Of a stretch of DNA of 64,000 nt, positions 33,589 through 42,752 are shown piece after piece; the first letter of the stretch is position 1; each line of letters begins with the position of its first letter. The notes below the pieces were generated by a model that saw nothing but the letters and a program-made list of their open reading frames with translations, searched no databases and was not told the DNA's origin. This DNA is from Leptolyngbya sp. 'hensonii' (GTDB taxonomy: Bacteria > Cyanobacteriota > Cyanobacteriia > GCF-001939115), in NCBI RefSeq assembly GCF_001939115.1, contig NZ_MQTZ01000041.1, forward strand, positions 62,001-126,000, given 5' to 3'. Position numbers and translations under genes: made by a program.

Positions 33589-36500
33589 TTATGGCTTGAC
33601 TGGTGCTGGCGATGAAGTGTCAACCACCTTTAGCTCTCCCTGGTGATGCCCATTCTGCATCTGGCGCGTGGCCAGATACTGATACATCTGCCAGCGGGTC
33701 GTGACATCTGCCTGGGCCAGTTGGACGAGGTGTTTGGCCTCCTCTGGCTTGCTGAGGGTGAGCATCTTAAAGCGATTCTCCCGATATAGCACGTCCTGAA
33801 CGGGCAGTTTGGGCGATCGGGAATCCAGCAGGAGCGGGTTCTCACCCAGTTCTGCTCGGCGCGGATCGTAGCGGTAGAGCAACCAGCGGCCCGACTCAAC
33901 CATCGCTTTCTGCTGTTGTAGACCTGTGGTCATGTCAATCCCATGGGCGATGCAGTGGGAATAGGCAATGATCAAGGAGGGGCCATTGTAGGATTCCGCC
34001 TCTAGGAAGGCTTTGAGAGTATGTTCATCCCTGGCTCCCATGGCTACACTGGCTACATAGACATTGCCATAGCTCATGGCCATCAGCCCTAGGTCTTTCT
34101 TGGGCGTGGGTTTTCCGCCAGCAGCAAACTTGGCCACCGCTGCCCTGGGCGTTGCCTTGGACATCTGCCCGCCGGTATTGGAGTAAACCTCCGTATCCAG
34201 CACCAGGATATTGACATTCCGCCCACTGGCCAGAACATGGTCGAGGCCCCCATAACCAATGTCATAGGCCCAGCCGTCTCCCCCGATCAGCCAGACACTC
34301 TTCTTGACCAGATAATCCGCTAGAGCCTGTAGGGTTTGCAATTTACTCCGGAGAGGATCTGTTGCTGCCAATTCAGCCAGCCACTGCTCCAGACCCTGTT
34401 TCAGGGAAGCCACCCGCTCCCGCTGGGCGACAATATCGGCCTCATCCACTTGCTCTGCCTGCAGAAGCGCGATTGCTAAATCTACAGGAATGGGAATCCC
34501 CGCGCCCCGATCGATCACCAATTCCTGCAACAATTCCCTCGCATAGTCCTGCTGCTTGTCGATCGCCACCCGGAAGCCCAGCCCAAATTCCGCGTTGTCT
34601 TCAAACAGGGAGTTGGCCCAGGCTGGACCCCGCCCTTCCCCGTTATGGGTCCAGGGGGTGGTGGGCAGGTTGCCCCCGTAGATGGAAGAACAGCCTGTGG
34701 CATTGGCAACGAGCATGCGATCGCCAAACAGTTGGGTTGCCAGCTTGATGTAGGGCGTTTCGCCACAACCGCCACAGGCTCCCGAGAACTCAAACAGGGG
34801 TTCCTGCATTTGCTGATGGGCGATCTTGTGTAGATTCAGGTGACTGCGATCGGGATTGGGCAGATTGAGGAAAAAGTCCCAGTTCTGCTGTTCCTGTTCC
34901 CGCAAAGGTAGCTGGGGAACCATATTGAGGGCCTTTTTGCGGGGTTCAGCCCGATTTTTTGCTGGACAGACATCCACGCAAACACCGCAGCCCGTGCAAT
35001 CTTCCGCTGCCACCTGAATCGTGAATTTCAGGTCGCTCCAGTCATGGTCCCTGGCAGCGGCATGTTTGAAGTGATCTGGAGCCTGAGCCAGGGACTCTGG
35101 TGCATACACCTTAGAGCGAATCACCGCATGGGGACAGACCATGACACACTTGCCACACTGCACACAGACCTCTGGATCCCATTCTGGAATATCCTGGGCA
35201 ATATTGCGCTTCTCCCATTTGGAGGTGCCACTGGGATAGGTGCCATCGATCGGCAGGGCACTGACCGGAATGCTATCCCCCTGGCGCATCATCATGGCCC
35301 CCAGCACATCTCGGACAAAGGCAGGTGCTGCATCCGAAATCGGAGACTGCAGAGCCTGCACCCCACTGGACGGAATTTCCTGATAGCTACTGTAATCCAC
35401 CTGATGTAGGTTTTCCAGGGTCTGATCAACCGCTTTCAGGTTCATGGTCACCACCGCTTCGCCCTTCTTGCCGTAGGTCTTGCGGATGGATTGTTTAATC
35501 TGCTCGATCGCCGACTTGCGGGGCAATACACCCGCCACAGCAAAGAAACAGACCTGCATCACCGTATTGATCCGGCCCCCCATGCCCGCATCTCGCGCCA
35601 CCTGGGAGGCATTGATCACATAGAATTTCAACTCCTTTTCCCGAACTTCTGCCCGGAGTAATTCGGGGAGTCGCATCCAGGTTTCTTCCGGTTCGTAGGG
35701 ACTGTTGAGCAGGAAAACCGCTCCCGGTTGGGCCGCTTCCAGCAGGTCAAATTTCTCGACAAATTCCCACTGATGGCAGGCCACAAAGTTAGCCCGACTG
35801 ATCAAATAAGTAGAGCGAATCGGTTCAGGCCCAAAGCGCAGGTGAGAAACTGTGACTGAACCAGATTTCTTGGAATCGTAAACGAAGTAGCCCTGGGCAT
35901 TGTTCTCTGTCTCTTCTCCAATAATCTTGATCGAGTTCTTATTGGCTCCCACGGTGCCATCTGAGCCTAACCCAAAGAAGATTGATCGGACGATCGCCTC
36001 CGATTCAGTTGAAAACGCGGGGTCAAAGGGCAGGGAAGTCTGGGTGACATCATCGTGAATCCCTACCGTGAAATGATTCAGGGGTTTCTCTGCGGCCAGA
36101 TTATCGAAGACCGCTTTCACCATAGCCGGGGTAAATTCCTTGGAGGATAGGCCGTAGCGACCCCCGACCACCCGAATCTGTTGCCGCTGGGCTTCTACCA
36201 GGGCACTCACCACATCCAGATACAGGGGCTCCCCGCCACTCCCCGGCTCCTTGGTGCGATCGAGGACCGCGATCTCCCTTGTGCTCTGGGGCAAGGCAGC
36301 CACAAATTGCTGCATATCCAGGGGCCTGTACAGGCGCACCTTTAACACCCCAACCTTTTCCCCCTGAGCCTTCAGGTAATCCACTGTTTCGTGGACGGTT
36401 TCGCAACCGGACCCCATCAATACGATCACGCGCTCTGCCTGAGGATCACCGTAGTACTCGTAGAGATGGTACTGGCGTCCGGTTAAGCGGGCAAATTCAT

Positions 36501-37245
36501 CCATGGCCTCCTGGACGATCGCTGGACAGGTTTCATAGAAGCGGTTCACAGACTCACGGGCCTGGAAATAAACATCCGGATTCTGGGCTGTGCCGCGAAT
36601 CACGGGTCGATCGGGGGTCAACGATCGGGCACGATGGGCCAGAATCAGGTCGTTGGGGATGAAACTCCACAAGGCTTCGTCCGGGATCAGGGTAACTTTT
36701 TGCACTTCGTGGGAGGTACGGAAGCCATCGAAGAAGTGCAGGAAGGGAATGCGGGAGGCGAGGGTGGCCCTGGTGGAAATTGCGGCAAAGTCCTGGGCTT
36801 CCTGAACCGAGGCCGAACAGAGGAGGGCACAGCCCGTCGATCGCACAGCCATGACATCACTGTGATCCCCAAAAATGGAGAGGGCTTGGGCTGCCAGCGA
36901 TCGGGCTGCAATGTGGATGACTGCAGCCGTCAGTTCTCCGGCGATCTTGTACAGGTTGGAGATCATCAGGAGCAGGCCCTGGGAGGCGGTGAAGGTCGTC
37001 GTCAGAGTCCCAGCCTGTAAAGCTCCATGGACGGTTCCGGCAGCACCTCCTTCGCTCTGCATTTCCACGATCGCAGGAATAGTGCCCCATAGGTTAGGTT
37101 GGGCTGCAGCGGCCCAGGCATCAGCCCATTCCCCCATCGGAGAAGCAGGGGTAATGGGATAAATGGCAATGACTTCACTGAGGCGATAGGCAACACGAGC
37201 GACTGCTTCGTTGGCGTCAATGGTGGCAAAATTTTTGGAGGACAT
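33589..37245 (-). CDS. nifJ: Pyruvate:ferredoxin (flavodoxin) oxidoreductase
   Basis: The 1218-residue protein has the fused PFOR domain order: domain I (NFATIDANEAVARVAYRLSE), domain II, domain III, a two-cluster ferredoxin domain (CVQCGKCVMVCPHAVI and CTGCGVCVDVCPAKN) and a C-terminal thiamine pyrophosphate domain (GACGGCGETPY and GGDGWAYDIGYGGLDHVLA). It decarboxylates pyruvate to acetyl-CoA and reduces ferredoxin or flavodoxin under dark, anoxic or nitrogen-fixing conditions. A good ribosome-binding site (AAGGAGCGG) precedes the ATG. It lies directly downstream of the hox operon, on the same strand, 249 bases away, and is followed by the dihydroorotate dehydrogenase-like gene. Confidence 0.97.
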   Translation of the reverse strand: MSSKNFATIDANEAVARVAYRLSEVIAIYPITPASPMGEWADAWAAAAQPNLWGTIPAIVEMQSEGGAAGTVHGALQAGTLTTTFTASQGLLLMISNLYKIAGELTAAVIHIAARSLAAQALSIFGDHSDVMAVRSTGCALLCSASVQEAQDFAAISTRATLASRIPFLHFFDGFRTSHEVQKVTLIPDEALWSFIPNDLILAHRARSLTPDRPVIRGTAQNPDVYFQARESVNRFYETCPAIVQEAMDEFARLTGRQYHLYEYYGDPQAERVIVLMGSGCETVHETVDYLKAQGEKVGVLKVRLYRPLDMQQFVAALPQSTREIAVLDRTKEPGSGGEPLYLDVVSALVEAQRQQIRVVGGRYGLSSKEFTPAMVKAVFDNLAAEKPLNHFTVGIHDDVTQTSLPFDPAFSTESEAIVRSIFFGLGSDGTVGANKNSIKIIGEETENNAQGYFVYDSKKSGSVTVSHLRFGPEPIRSTYLISRANFVACHQWEFVEKFDLLEAAQPGAVFLLNSPYEPEETWMRLPELLRAEVREKELKFYVINASQVARDAGMGGRINTVMQVCFFAVAGVLPRKSAIEQIKQSIRKTYGKKGEAVVTMNLKAVDQTLENLHQVDYSSYQEIPSSGVQALQSPISDAAPAFVRDVLGAMMMRQGDSIPVSALPIDGTYPSGTSKWEKRNIAQDIPEWDPEVCVQCGKCVMVCPHAVIRSKVYAPESLAQAPDHFKHAAARDHDWSDLKFTIQVAAEDCTGCGVCVDVCPAKNRAEPRKKALNMVPQLPLREQEQQNWDFFLNLPNPDRSHLNLHKIAHQQMQEPLFEFSGACGGCGETPYIKLATQLFGDRMLVANATGCSSIYGGNLPTTPWTHNGEGRGPAWANSLFEDNAEFGLGFRVAIDKQQDYARELLQELVIDRGAGIPIPVDLAIALLQAEQVDEADIVAQRERVASLKQGLEQWLAELAATDPLRSKLQTLQALADYLVKKSVWLIGGDGWAYDIGYGGLDHVLASGRNVNILVLDTEVYSNTGGQMSKATPRAAVAKFAAGGKPTPKKDLGLMAMSYGNVYVASVAMGARDEHTLKAFLEAESYNGPSLIIAYSHCIAHGIDMTTGLQQQKAMVESGRWLLYRYDPRRAELGENPLLLDSRSPKLPVQDVLYRENRFKMLTLSKPEEAKHLVQLAQADVTTRWQMYQYLATRQMQNGHHQGELKVVDTSSPAPVKP

Positions 37246-37493
37246 AGTCCGCTCCTTGTAGCAGAGTTAGAGCAGTTGAGGTCAGAAGTTTTTTAATCAG
37301 CCCAGCAGATTAGGGATAGGCTTTTGATAAAACTGCAGAAGTGCAGAACGTTTTTTGTAGAGGGTTTGATCAGAAGGGAAAACCGCAGAGACGCGGAATA
37401 CGCAGAGGTGATACCGTGCATTTGTGCTGGGGTTATCTCTTTCTAAGGCTAGAAAAAGAATATGAGGATCTTGTGAGTGTTTGGGGGCAACCT

Positions 37494-37949
37494 TTATGGA
37501 TAACCGACAAAATTCTTGATTTTTTCTAAAGCGATGTAACAACAATTTGCAGTGGTTTGGGAAAAAATTTCGCCTAACTCAAAATTGCTGGCTGGGATCA
37601 AAAGGTGATAGGCAACTGGGTTGGCTTGATAGAGGGTGGAGGCCAGGGCCAGTAGCGATCGGGGATGGGCAAAATGGGTGGTAAAGGTTACGGTTAAATC
37701 CACCTCTAGAGGTTGAAAAATGACCTCACTAGATATTGTTGTGGCATCAATAAAAATCACGGTTTCAGTCTGGGCGATCGCAAGGGCCAGATCAGGGGTT
37801 AATTGGTGTACGGCCTGCGATCTCAGCGGTGCCCAGTCCCATTGAGAAATCGTCTCTGCGACCCAGTATCCGGCTCCGTCATCGCTCCGCAGGGTGTTGC
37901 CATAGCCAATGACGAGATAGGGAATTTTGTCGGGATCAGCAGTATTCAA
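37494..37949 (-). CDS. hoxW: Hydrogenase maturation protease HoxW
   Basis: The protein of 151 residues begins MNTADPDKIPYLVIGYGNTL and has the hydrogenase-protease motif GYGNTLRSDDGAGYWVAE, VIFIDATT and a histidine in FAHPRSLL, which together bind Ni in the precursor. It cuts the C-terminal tail of HoxH once nickel is inserted. TTG 37949 (with AGAGGT upstream) overlaps the end of the phosphatase gene by 14 bases; the open frame extends 16 more codons. It is the last gene of the hox operon. Confidence 0.86.
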   Translation of the reverse strand: MNTADPDKIPYLVIGYGNTLRSDDGAGYWVAETISQWDWAPLRSQAVHQLTPDLALAIAQTETVIFIDATTISSEVIFQPLEVDLTVTFTTHFAHPRSLLALASTLYQANPVAYHLLIPASNFELGEIFSQTTANCCYIALEKIKNFVGYP

Positions 37950-39114
37950 TGGTGACCTCTCGCTGCCGACTACGCAGGAATTGCACCAGATCTTCAATTA
38001 AACTGCGGCGGATAGAAATATTTTTGGGCAACAGAGGATTTTGATAGAACTCATTGATACTTTGACCCACCAAGAAATGCACTGAATCGGCCTTCAGAAT
38101 CTCTCTGGCTAACAGATAAGCCCCATTGTTGTCAAAATGTAACCGACTCAGGTCGCCACTGGCATTTTTAATATATTCAGTGGCCTTAGAAATGGTCAGA
38201 ATCCCTTCTGTGACCAAATCGACATAACTGAGGGTTCCGATCGGGGGTAATTCTTTGCGAATTGTGGATAGATCGATCTCAATACTTTCTCCTAAATAGT
38301 TCGCCATAATATTTCCAGTAGTGCCGCCACAAATCACTTTCCGACCTTTAAAGTTGAGAAATTTTTCAACATACAAGTCGTCTCTATTGTGATCCAGGGG
38401 AGGGCCAGTAAAAATAATCAGGGGGTTGCGGCGTCGCACGTAAATCCCGACCAGAGTGGCATCATCCCCAATTTCTCCTTGATAAAGGGAGTAAGTTTTC
38501 TGCAGCACATCGCGCCCGATCGTTCGGGCCGTATGGGATTTCTGGCCTAAAATTCCTTCAACATATTCAGCAATCTGTTCCCAACCCCAACCAAAATTGA
38601 GGGTGACACCCATGCCAGCATAGAGCACCCCATCACTGACCGCACAGAGGAAATCTCCCCGGTGTAATTCTCCATGGGCCAGGGAAATTTTACGATCCAG
38701 AATTTGTTCCGTATGGGTCTCCAGTTGCACGACTTTGCCCTGATGAAAATAGAGGGGAGCAGGGTTATCAAAGTTAATCACCGTGAACCGATTCGTCTCG
38801 ACATCAACCTGAATAATGGTGAATGTAGAATAGGCGATTTTGCGAACTTTGCAGATTGGCAGGGTAGCAATAATTGTCTTCAGAACTTCTTCTAAAGAGA
38901 CATCTGCATCCAGCATTGTCAGCAGAATCTCAGTCGTTAGAGTCGCTAGAATACTGGCTTTCACCCCACTGCCCAGGCCATCAGAAAGCACGATCGTGAC
39001 TTTCTTATCCGTCTTTAGATATTTCACTTTGTCACCACAAAGCTCCTCACCTTTTTTCGTCAGGCTGGCTTCATAAATATCTAAAAAATTATCCGTGGTG
39101 ACGGTGCAATACAT
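37936..39114 (-). CDS. SpoIIE-type serine phosphatase of the hox operon
   Basis: The 392-residue protein has a PP2C/SpoIIE phosphatase domain in about 1-228, with metal-binding aspartates D28 (CGD), D45 (SDGLGSG), D161 (VSDGVLY) and D217/D218 (GDDATLVG), so it should be active. The C-terminal 160 residues (from about 230) form a second, unrecognised domain with VICGGTTGNIMANYLG. SpoIIE phosphatases normally dephosphorylate a serine on an anti-sigma antagonist. Here the gene is between the PAS gene and hoxW, which ties it to hydrogenase control. No partner kinase or anti-sigma protein is encoded nearby. Confidence 0.88.
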   Translation of the reverse strand: MYCTVTTDNFLDIYEASLTKKGEELCGDKVKYLKTDKKVTIVLSDGLGSGVKASILATLTTEILLTMLDADVSLEEVLKTIIATLPICKVRKIAYSTFTIIQVDVETNRFTVINFDNPAPLYFHQGKVVQLETHTEQILDRKISLAHGELHRGDFLCAVSDGVLYAGMGVTLNFGWGWEQIAEYVEGILGQKSHTARTIGRDVLQKTYSLYQGEIGDDATLVGIYVRRRNPLIIFTGPPLDHNRDDLYVEKFLNFKGRKVICGGTTGNIMANYLGESIEIDLSTIRKELPPIGTLSYVDLVTEGILTISKATEYIKNASGDLSRLHFDNNGAYLLAREILKADSVHFLVGQSINEFYQNPLLPKNISIRRSLIEDLVQFLRSRQREVTIEYC

Positions 39115-39123
39115 AATCCGACT

Positions 39124-39630
39124 TCAAAGCGGATGGTTTTCCAGGATTTGAATAATCTTAAACAAATTGACCTTCGTTTCAGCCGTTGTCTCACCCAGTA
39201 GCCCAGCAATTTCCTGCACCACTTTCATCTGGTTATCTACGACCTGATTGACTTTTTCGATCGTTTCACGCTTCAGTTTGTCAAATTCCCGTTTTTGCAT
39301 TAATTCATGGCTAATATCTACCAGAATTGAGGCAATCACTCCTTCACTTTCGATCGCAAAGAAAACCTGTTTCACATAGAGATTATGTTTTGGATATTCC
39401 TTGAACTTTCCTCGAATCACCAGATTCTGCTGCCAGGTTTTTTTGAAATCCTCCACATCGTCAAAAATAGCTTCTGCGGGCTGGCCGATCAGGTCTTTTA
39501 GTTCTAGTTGAAACATTTTGCAGAAAGCCGGATTGGCCAGCCGAATATACAGATCTGGATCAACGACAATTAACCCGTTCGGATCATAGTCCCACAGTAA
39601 TTTCCAGAGATGATCGGGTTCGTTGAACAT
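39124..39630 (-). CDS. PAS-domain protein with QEIAGLLGETTAETK tail
   Basis: The 168-residue protein has a PAS domain (about 10-110: WDYDPNGLIVVDPDLYIRLA, IGQPAEAIF, AIESEGVIASILVDIS), a short helix and the tail QEIAGLLGETTAETK (139-153). From memory, this tail and domain order occur at the C-terminus of PAS-containing sensory [FeFe] hydrogenases. Here the hydrogenase part is absent and there is only one cysteine (C37), so any cofactor would have to be bound by the PAS fold itself. The gene is 9 bases from the phosphatase gene. It probably senses redox or ferredoxin state; function inferred. Confidence 0.8.
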   Translation of the reverse strand: MFNEPDHLWKLLWDYDPNGLIVVDPDLYIRLANPAFCKMFQLELKDLIGQPAEAIFDDVEDFKKTWQQNLVIRGKFKEYPKHNLYVKQVFFAIESEGVIASILVDISHELMQKREFDKLKRETIEKVNQVVDNQMKVVQEIAGLLGETTAETKVNLFKIIQILENHPL

Positions 39631-39726
39631 GGTGAGAATTTGTTCGCAGCAAAGGCGCAGAGGACGGATTGACCGCAGAAGTCCAGAGGAGAGAGAGAAG
39701 AAGATCCTCCGTGTCTCTGCGATCTA

Positions 39727-39996
39727 TTAACAGGAACAGACGGTTTGAATCGCCGGGAGGATTTCTCGGACAAATATCTCGTCCAGGTTTTGAGGACTGA
39801 TATTCATAAAGTGCTGGTCTCGAAACTTCATGGTGATGCCGTTACTGCAGATTTCTAAACAAAATGATCCTTTCAGGGTGACGCTGTCTTCCAGTTGGTG
39901 CTCTCGCATCAGGGCTTGGAGTCGTGGTAACACTTCGTATACTCCCAGTTGATGACAGGCAGATCCCATACAGAGGAATAAGGGTTCTTTAGTCAT
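39727..39996 (-). CDS. [2Fe-2S] thioredoxin-like ferredoxin
   Basis: The 89-residue protein has CMGSAC (C9, C14) and CLEIC (C46, C50), the four-cysteine pattern of thioredoxin-like [2Fe-2S] proteins, related to NuoE/HoxE. Two more cysteines end the chain (C87, C89). Its start is at ATG 39996, 9 bases after the hoxH stop codon, and the 96-base gap to the PAS gene contains a CGCAGAG-type short repeat. It likely passes electrons between HoxF/HoxU and the regulatory PAS or phosphatase proteins; partner not known. Confidence 0.85.
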   Translation of the reverse strand: MTKEPLFLCMGSACHQLGVYEVLPRLQALMREHQLEDSVTLKGSFCLEICSNGITMKFRDQHFMNISPQNLDEIFVREILPAIQTVCSC

Positions 39997-40005
39997 GGTC
40001 CAGCC

Positions 40006-41442
40006 TCAATTTCGATACACTTCATCCACCACATGACCATCGGGAGCCACCAGTTGAATGTGGAGGGGCATCTGTCCGACCGCATGGGTGGAACAGGACA
40101 GGCAGGGATCAAAACATCGGATCCCGGCTTCAACTCGGTTCAGCAAGCCTTCTGGAATGGAAGCCCCACCATCTTGACCCTGAATGTAGGAGCGGGCAAT
40201 TTGAGCCACCGTCTGGTTCATGGCCAGATTATTTTGCCCGGTTGCAATAATCAGGTTCACTTTCTGGATCAAACCATCCTCATTGACCTGGTAGTGGTGA
40301 AACAGGGTTCCCCGTGGGGCTTCGCTCACGCCCACGGCCTCTAACTGGTTCACACCCCCATGGGCCCGTACCCGACTGGAAACAATATCCGGATCGTCCA
40401 TCAAGATTTGAATCTGCTCCAAGGCCGCCAGGATCTCAACCAGGCGGGCATAGTGGTACAGGAAGGATGAAGTCGGCACCCCGCCCGATCGGTCACGCAA
40501 TTCTTTGAGTTCTCGATCGGCGGCTTCTGTCCCAATGTGGCTGCACACATTCAACCGGGCCAGGGGACCGACCCGGTAGATCCCAGCAGGATAGCCCCAG
40601 GGTTTGTAGTAAGGAAATTTCAGATAGGACCAAGGCTCAACAGCTTCCCCGAGAAAATCTTCGTAATCGTCCTCAGACAGATGATCTGCCACGATGTTGC
40701 CCTGACTATCAGTGAAGCGGAGATGCCCCCCATAATGCTCCCATTCCCCTTCCGGGCCAACCAGACCCATGAACAGAGAGGGGAAAGCCCCAAAAATATT
40801 GACCTCCTCCTTAAGGGGACCGTCAATTAACTGTTTGAAAAGTCCCAGAGCCAGGTAGAGGGTGTCAAAAGATTCCGGCAAGCGATCGCAAATCCATTGC
40901 CGACCTTCCTCCGTCAGGGGCGATCGGACTCCCCCCGGTACAGTCCAGGCCGCATGAATTTTGCGGGCTCCCAGTAATTCGATCACGGTCTGGCCAAACT
41001 GCCGCAACCGAATGCCTGCCCGGGCCAGATCCGGGTCAGACTCAATTAATCCAAACACATTGCGCTTAGCCGGATCACTATCCCAGCCCAGTAGAAAATC
41101 AGGGCTGCTCAGGTGAAAAAAGGAAAGAGCATGGGACTGGGTAATCTGGGCCAGATTCATCAACCGCCGCAGTTTGTCTGCCGCCGGAGGAATCTTTACC
41201 GCCAGAATTTTGTCACCCGTTTTCGCCGATGCCAGCAAGTGGCTGACCGGACAAATGCCGCAAATCCTTGCTGTAATTCCTGCCATCTCGGTGAAGGGTC
41301 TACCTTCGCAGAACTTCTCAAAACCCCGGTATTCCACGACGTGAAACCGCGCATCAGAAACTTCCCCCCCATCATCGAGAAAAATCGAGATTTTGGCGTG
41401 TCCTTCAATCCGGGTCACTGGGTCAATGACAACAGTTCTCAT
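40006..41442 (-). CDS. hoxH: Bidirectional [NiFe] hydrogenase large subunit HoxH
   Basis: The 478-residue protein begins [20 protein letters not shown] and has [10 protein letters not shown] near the N-terminus and DPCLSCSTH near the C-terminus; these four cysteines bind the Ni-Fe centre. A 25-residue tail after the histidine ([17 protein letters not shown]...) is the part removed by HoxW. ATG 41442 has AGAGAGG upstream and matches family length; 9 more residues are open further upstream. It lies 50 bases after hoxY. The complex makes or uses H2 with NAD(P)H or ferredoxin/flavodoxin at the cytoplasmic/thylakoid side. Confidence 0.97.
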   Translation of the reverse strand: MRTVVIDPVTRIEGHAKISIFLDDGGEVSDARFHVVEYRGFEKFCEGRPFTEMAGITARICGICPVSHLLASAKTGDKILAVKIPPAADKLRRLMNLAQITQSHALSFFHLSSPDFLLGWDSDPAKRNVFGLIESDPDLARAGIRLRQFGQTVIELLGARKIHAAWTVPGGVRSPLTEEGRQWICDRLPESFDTLYLALGLFKQLIDGPLKEEVNIFGAFPSLFMGLVGPEGEWEHYGGHLRFTDSQGNIVADHLSEDDYEDFLGEAVEPWSYLKFPYYKPWGYPAGIYRVGPLARLNVCSHIGTEAADRELKELRDRSGGVPTSSFLYHYARLVEILAALEQIQILMDDPDIVSSRVRAHGGVNQLEAVGVSEAPRGTLFHHYQVNEDGLIQKVNLIIATGQNNLAMNQTVAQIARSYIQGQDGGASIPEGLLNRVEAGIRCFDPCLSCSTHAVGQMPLHIQLVAPDGHVVDEVYRN

Positions 41443-41492
41443 AATGCCTCTCTTCTGGGTGGCTGTCACTTATTGGTTATTATTTTTTGCCA

Positions 41493-42041
41493 TTAGCCAA
41501 ACTTGATCATCTCGCGCCCTTCCATAACAGGCATTTCACCGCGTAGAAGCGGTTCCAGGGTGGCTTTGATCCGATCGGCGGGTGGTGGGCATCCCGGCAT
41601 ATAGATGTCCACCGGGACAACCTGGTGGACAGGCCAGACTTGGTCGAGTAGTTCGGGAACAATGCCCGGTTCATGGGGCAACTGGCGGCTTCCGTCAGCC
41701 AGTTCCAGATAGGACCGCTTTAAGACCGCATCAGCGCTACCCAACATATTCCGCATCGCTGGAACATTGGCAGTGACGGCACAATCCCCAAAGGAGATCA
41801 GGATTTTTGTCTGCTGGCGGACTTTTTGAATCAATTCCAGGTTTTCTTCGTTGGCGATCGCCCCTTCCACTAGGCAAACATCGACATTTTCAGGATATTC
41901 CTTCAAATCCGACCCAACCGGACTGAACACCACTGTGACCTGCTGCGCCAGATCAATTAGCCACTCATCCAGATCCAGAAAAGACATGTGGCAACCAGAA
42001 CAGCCAGCCAACCAGACGGTAGCGAATCTTATCTTGTCCAT
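41493..42041 (-). CDS. hoxY: Bidirectional [NiFe] hydrogenase small subunit HoxY
   Basis: The 182-residue protein has AGCSGCHMSFLD, SFGDCAVTAN and PGCPPPADRI, the four cysteines that ligate the proximal [4Fe-4S] cluster of hydrogenase small subunits. It has no signal peptide, as expected for a cytoplasmic Hox enzyme. The ATG overlaps the hoxU stop by 13 bases. It passes electrons from HoxH to the HoxEFU diaphorase. Confidence 0.96.
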   Translation of the reverse strand: MDKIRFATVWLAGCSGCHMSFLDLDEWLIDLAQQVTVVFSPVGSDLKEYPENVDVCLVEGAIANEENLELIQKVRQQTKILISFGDCAVTANVPAMRNMLGSADAVLKRSYLELADGSRQLPHEPGIVPELLDQVWPVHQVVPVDIYMPGCPPPADRIKATLEPLLRGEMPVMEGREMIKFG

Positions 42042-42745
42042 TCGTGCTTCTCCCGTGCCTGCATCAAAAATTCCAGCTTGTTGCGATCTCTGGTTTTCTC
42101 ACCGGTCGTTTCACTCTTCCGGAAAATGGCTCCTGTAGGACAGGCATCCACACACTTGCCACAGGATGTACAGGCATCCACCTCTCCCCAGGGCTGATGC
42201 AACCCAGATACGATCATGCAGGCCGCTCCCCGCTGGGCTACATCCCAAACATGGGCTCCTTCAATCTCGTCACAAACCCGGACACAGCGCGTACAGAGAA
42301 TACAGCGGTTGTGGTCAATCCCAAACTGGGCATGGGACACATCCACTTTGCGATCGGGAAACCGGTAGGGAAAGCGCGAATGATCCATCCCCACTTGAAT
42401 CGCCACATTCTGTAATTCACAGTTGCCATTGGCCACACAGATGGCACAGACATGATTCCCTTCAGCAAACAGCAATTCCACCACCATGCGGCGATAGTCC
42501 TGCAGTTTGGGTGTGTTGGTGTGAATGTCCATGCCTTCAGCCACCTGGGTGACACAGGCTGGGAACAGTTTAGGACTCCCGGTCATTTCCACCATACAAA
42601 GGCGACAGGCTCCGATGGGTGTTACCCCTTCCAGATGGCACAGGGTAGGAATGGGTACCCCCGCCTCCCGAACTGCCTGGAGAACCGTTGCACCTTCTTC
42701 GATCGCCACATCAATTCCATCAATCTTGAGTGTTTTGACTGACAT
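42029..42745 (-). CDS. hoxU: Hydrogenase diaphorase subunit HoxU
   Basis: The 238-residue protein has an N-terminal [2Fe-2S] ferredoxin domain (CHLEGVTPIGACRLC), a His-Cys3 region (CAICVANGNCELQ) and two [4Fe-4S] sites (CILCTRCVRVC and CTSCGKCVDACPTGAIF). It is the NuoG-N-like wire between HoxF and HoxY. ATG 42745 is preceded by GAGGT; the frame is open 26 codons further upstream. It follows hoxF by 7 bases. Confidence 0.96.
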   Translation of the reverse strand: MSVKTLKIDGIDVAIEEGATVLQAVREAGVPIPTLCHLEGVTPIGACRLCMVEMTGSPKLFPACVTQVAEGMDIHTNTPKLQDYRRMVVELLFAEGNHVCAICVANGNCELQNVAIQVGMDHSRFPYRFPDRKVDVSHAQFGIDHNRCILCTRCVRVCDEIEGAHVWDVAQRGAACMIVSGLHQPWGEVDACTSCGKCVDACPTGAIFRKSETTGEKTRDRNKLEFLMQAREKHEWTR

Positions 42746-42752
42746 AGTTACC

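Noticed and set aside
39641-39726. CGCAGAG-type short repeats around the hox regulatory genes as a mobile element
   Set aside because: Similar wording occurs near 37380-37400, but the copies are short, degenerate and lack inverted ends or a target duplication. I treat them as simple dispersed repeats.
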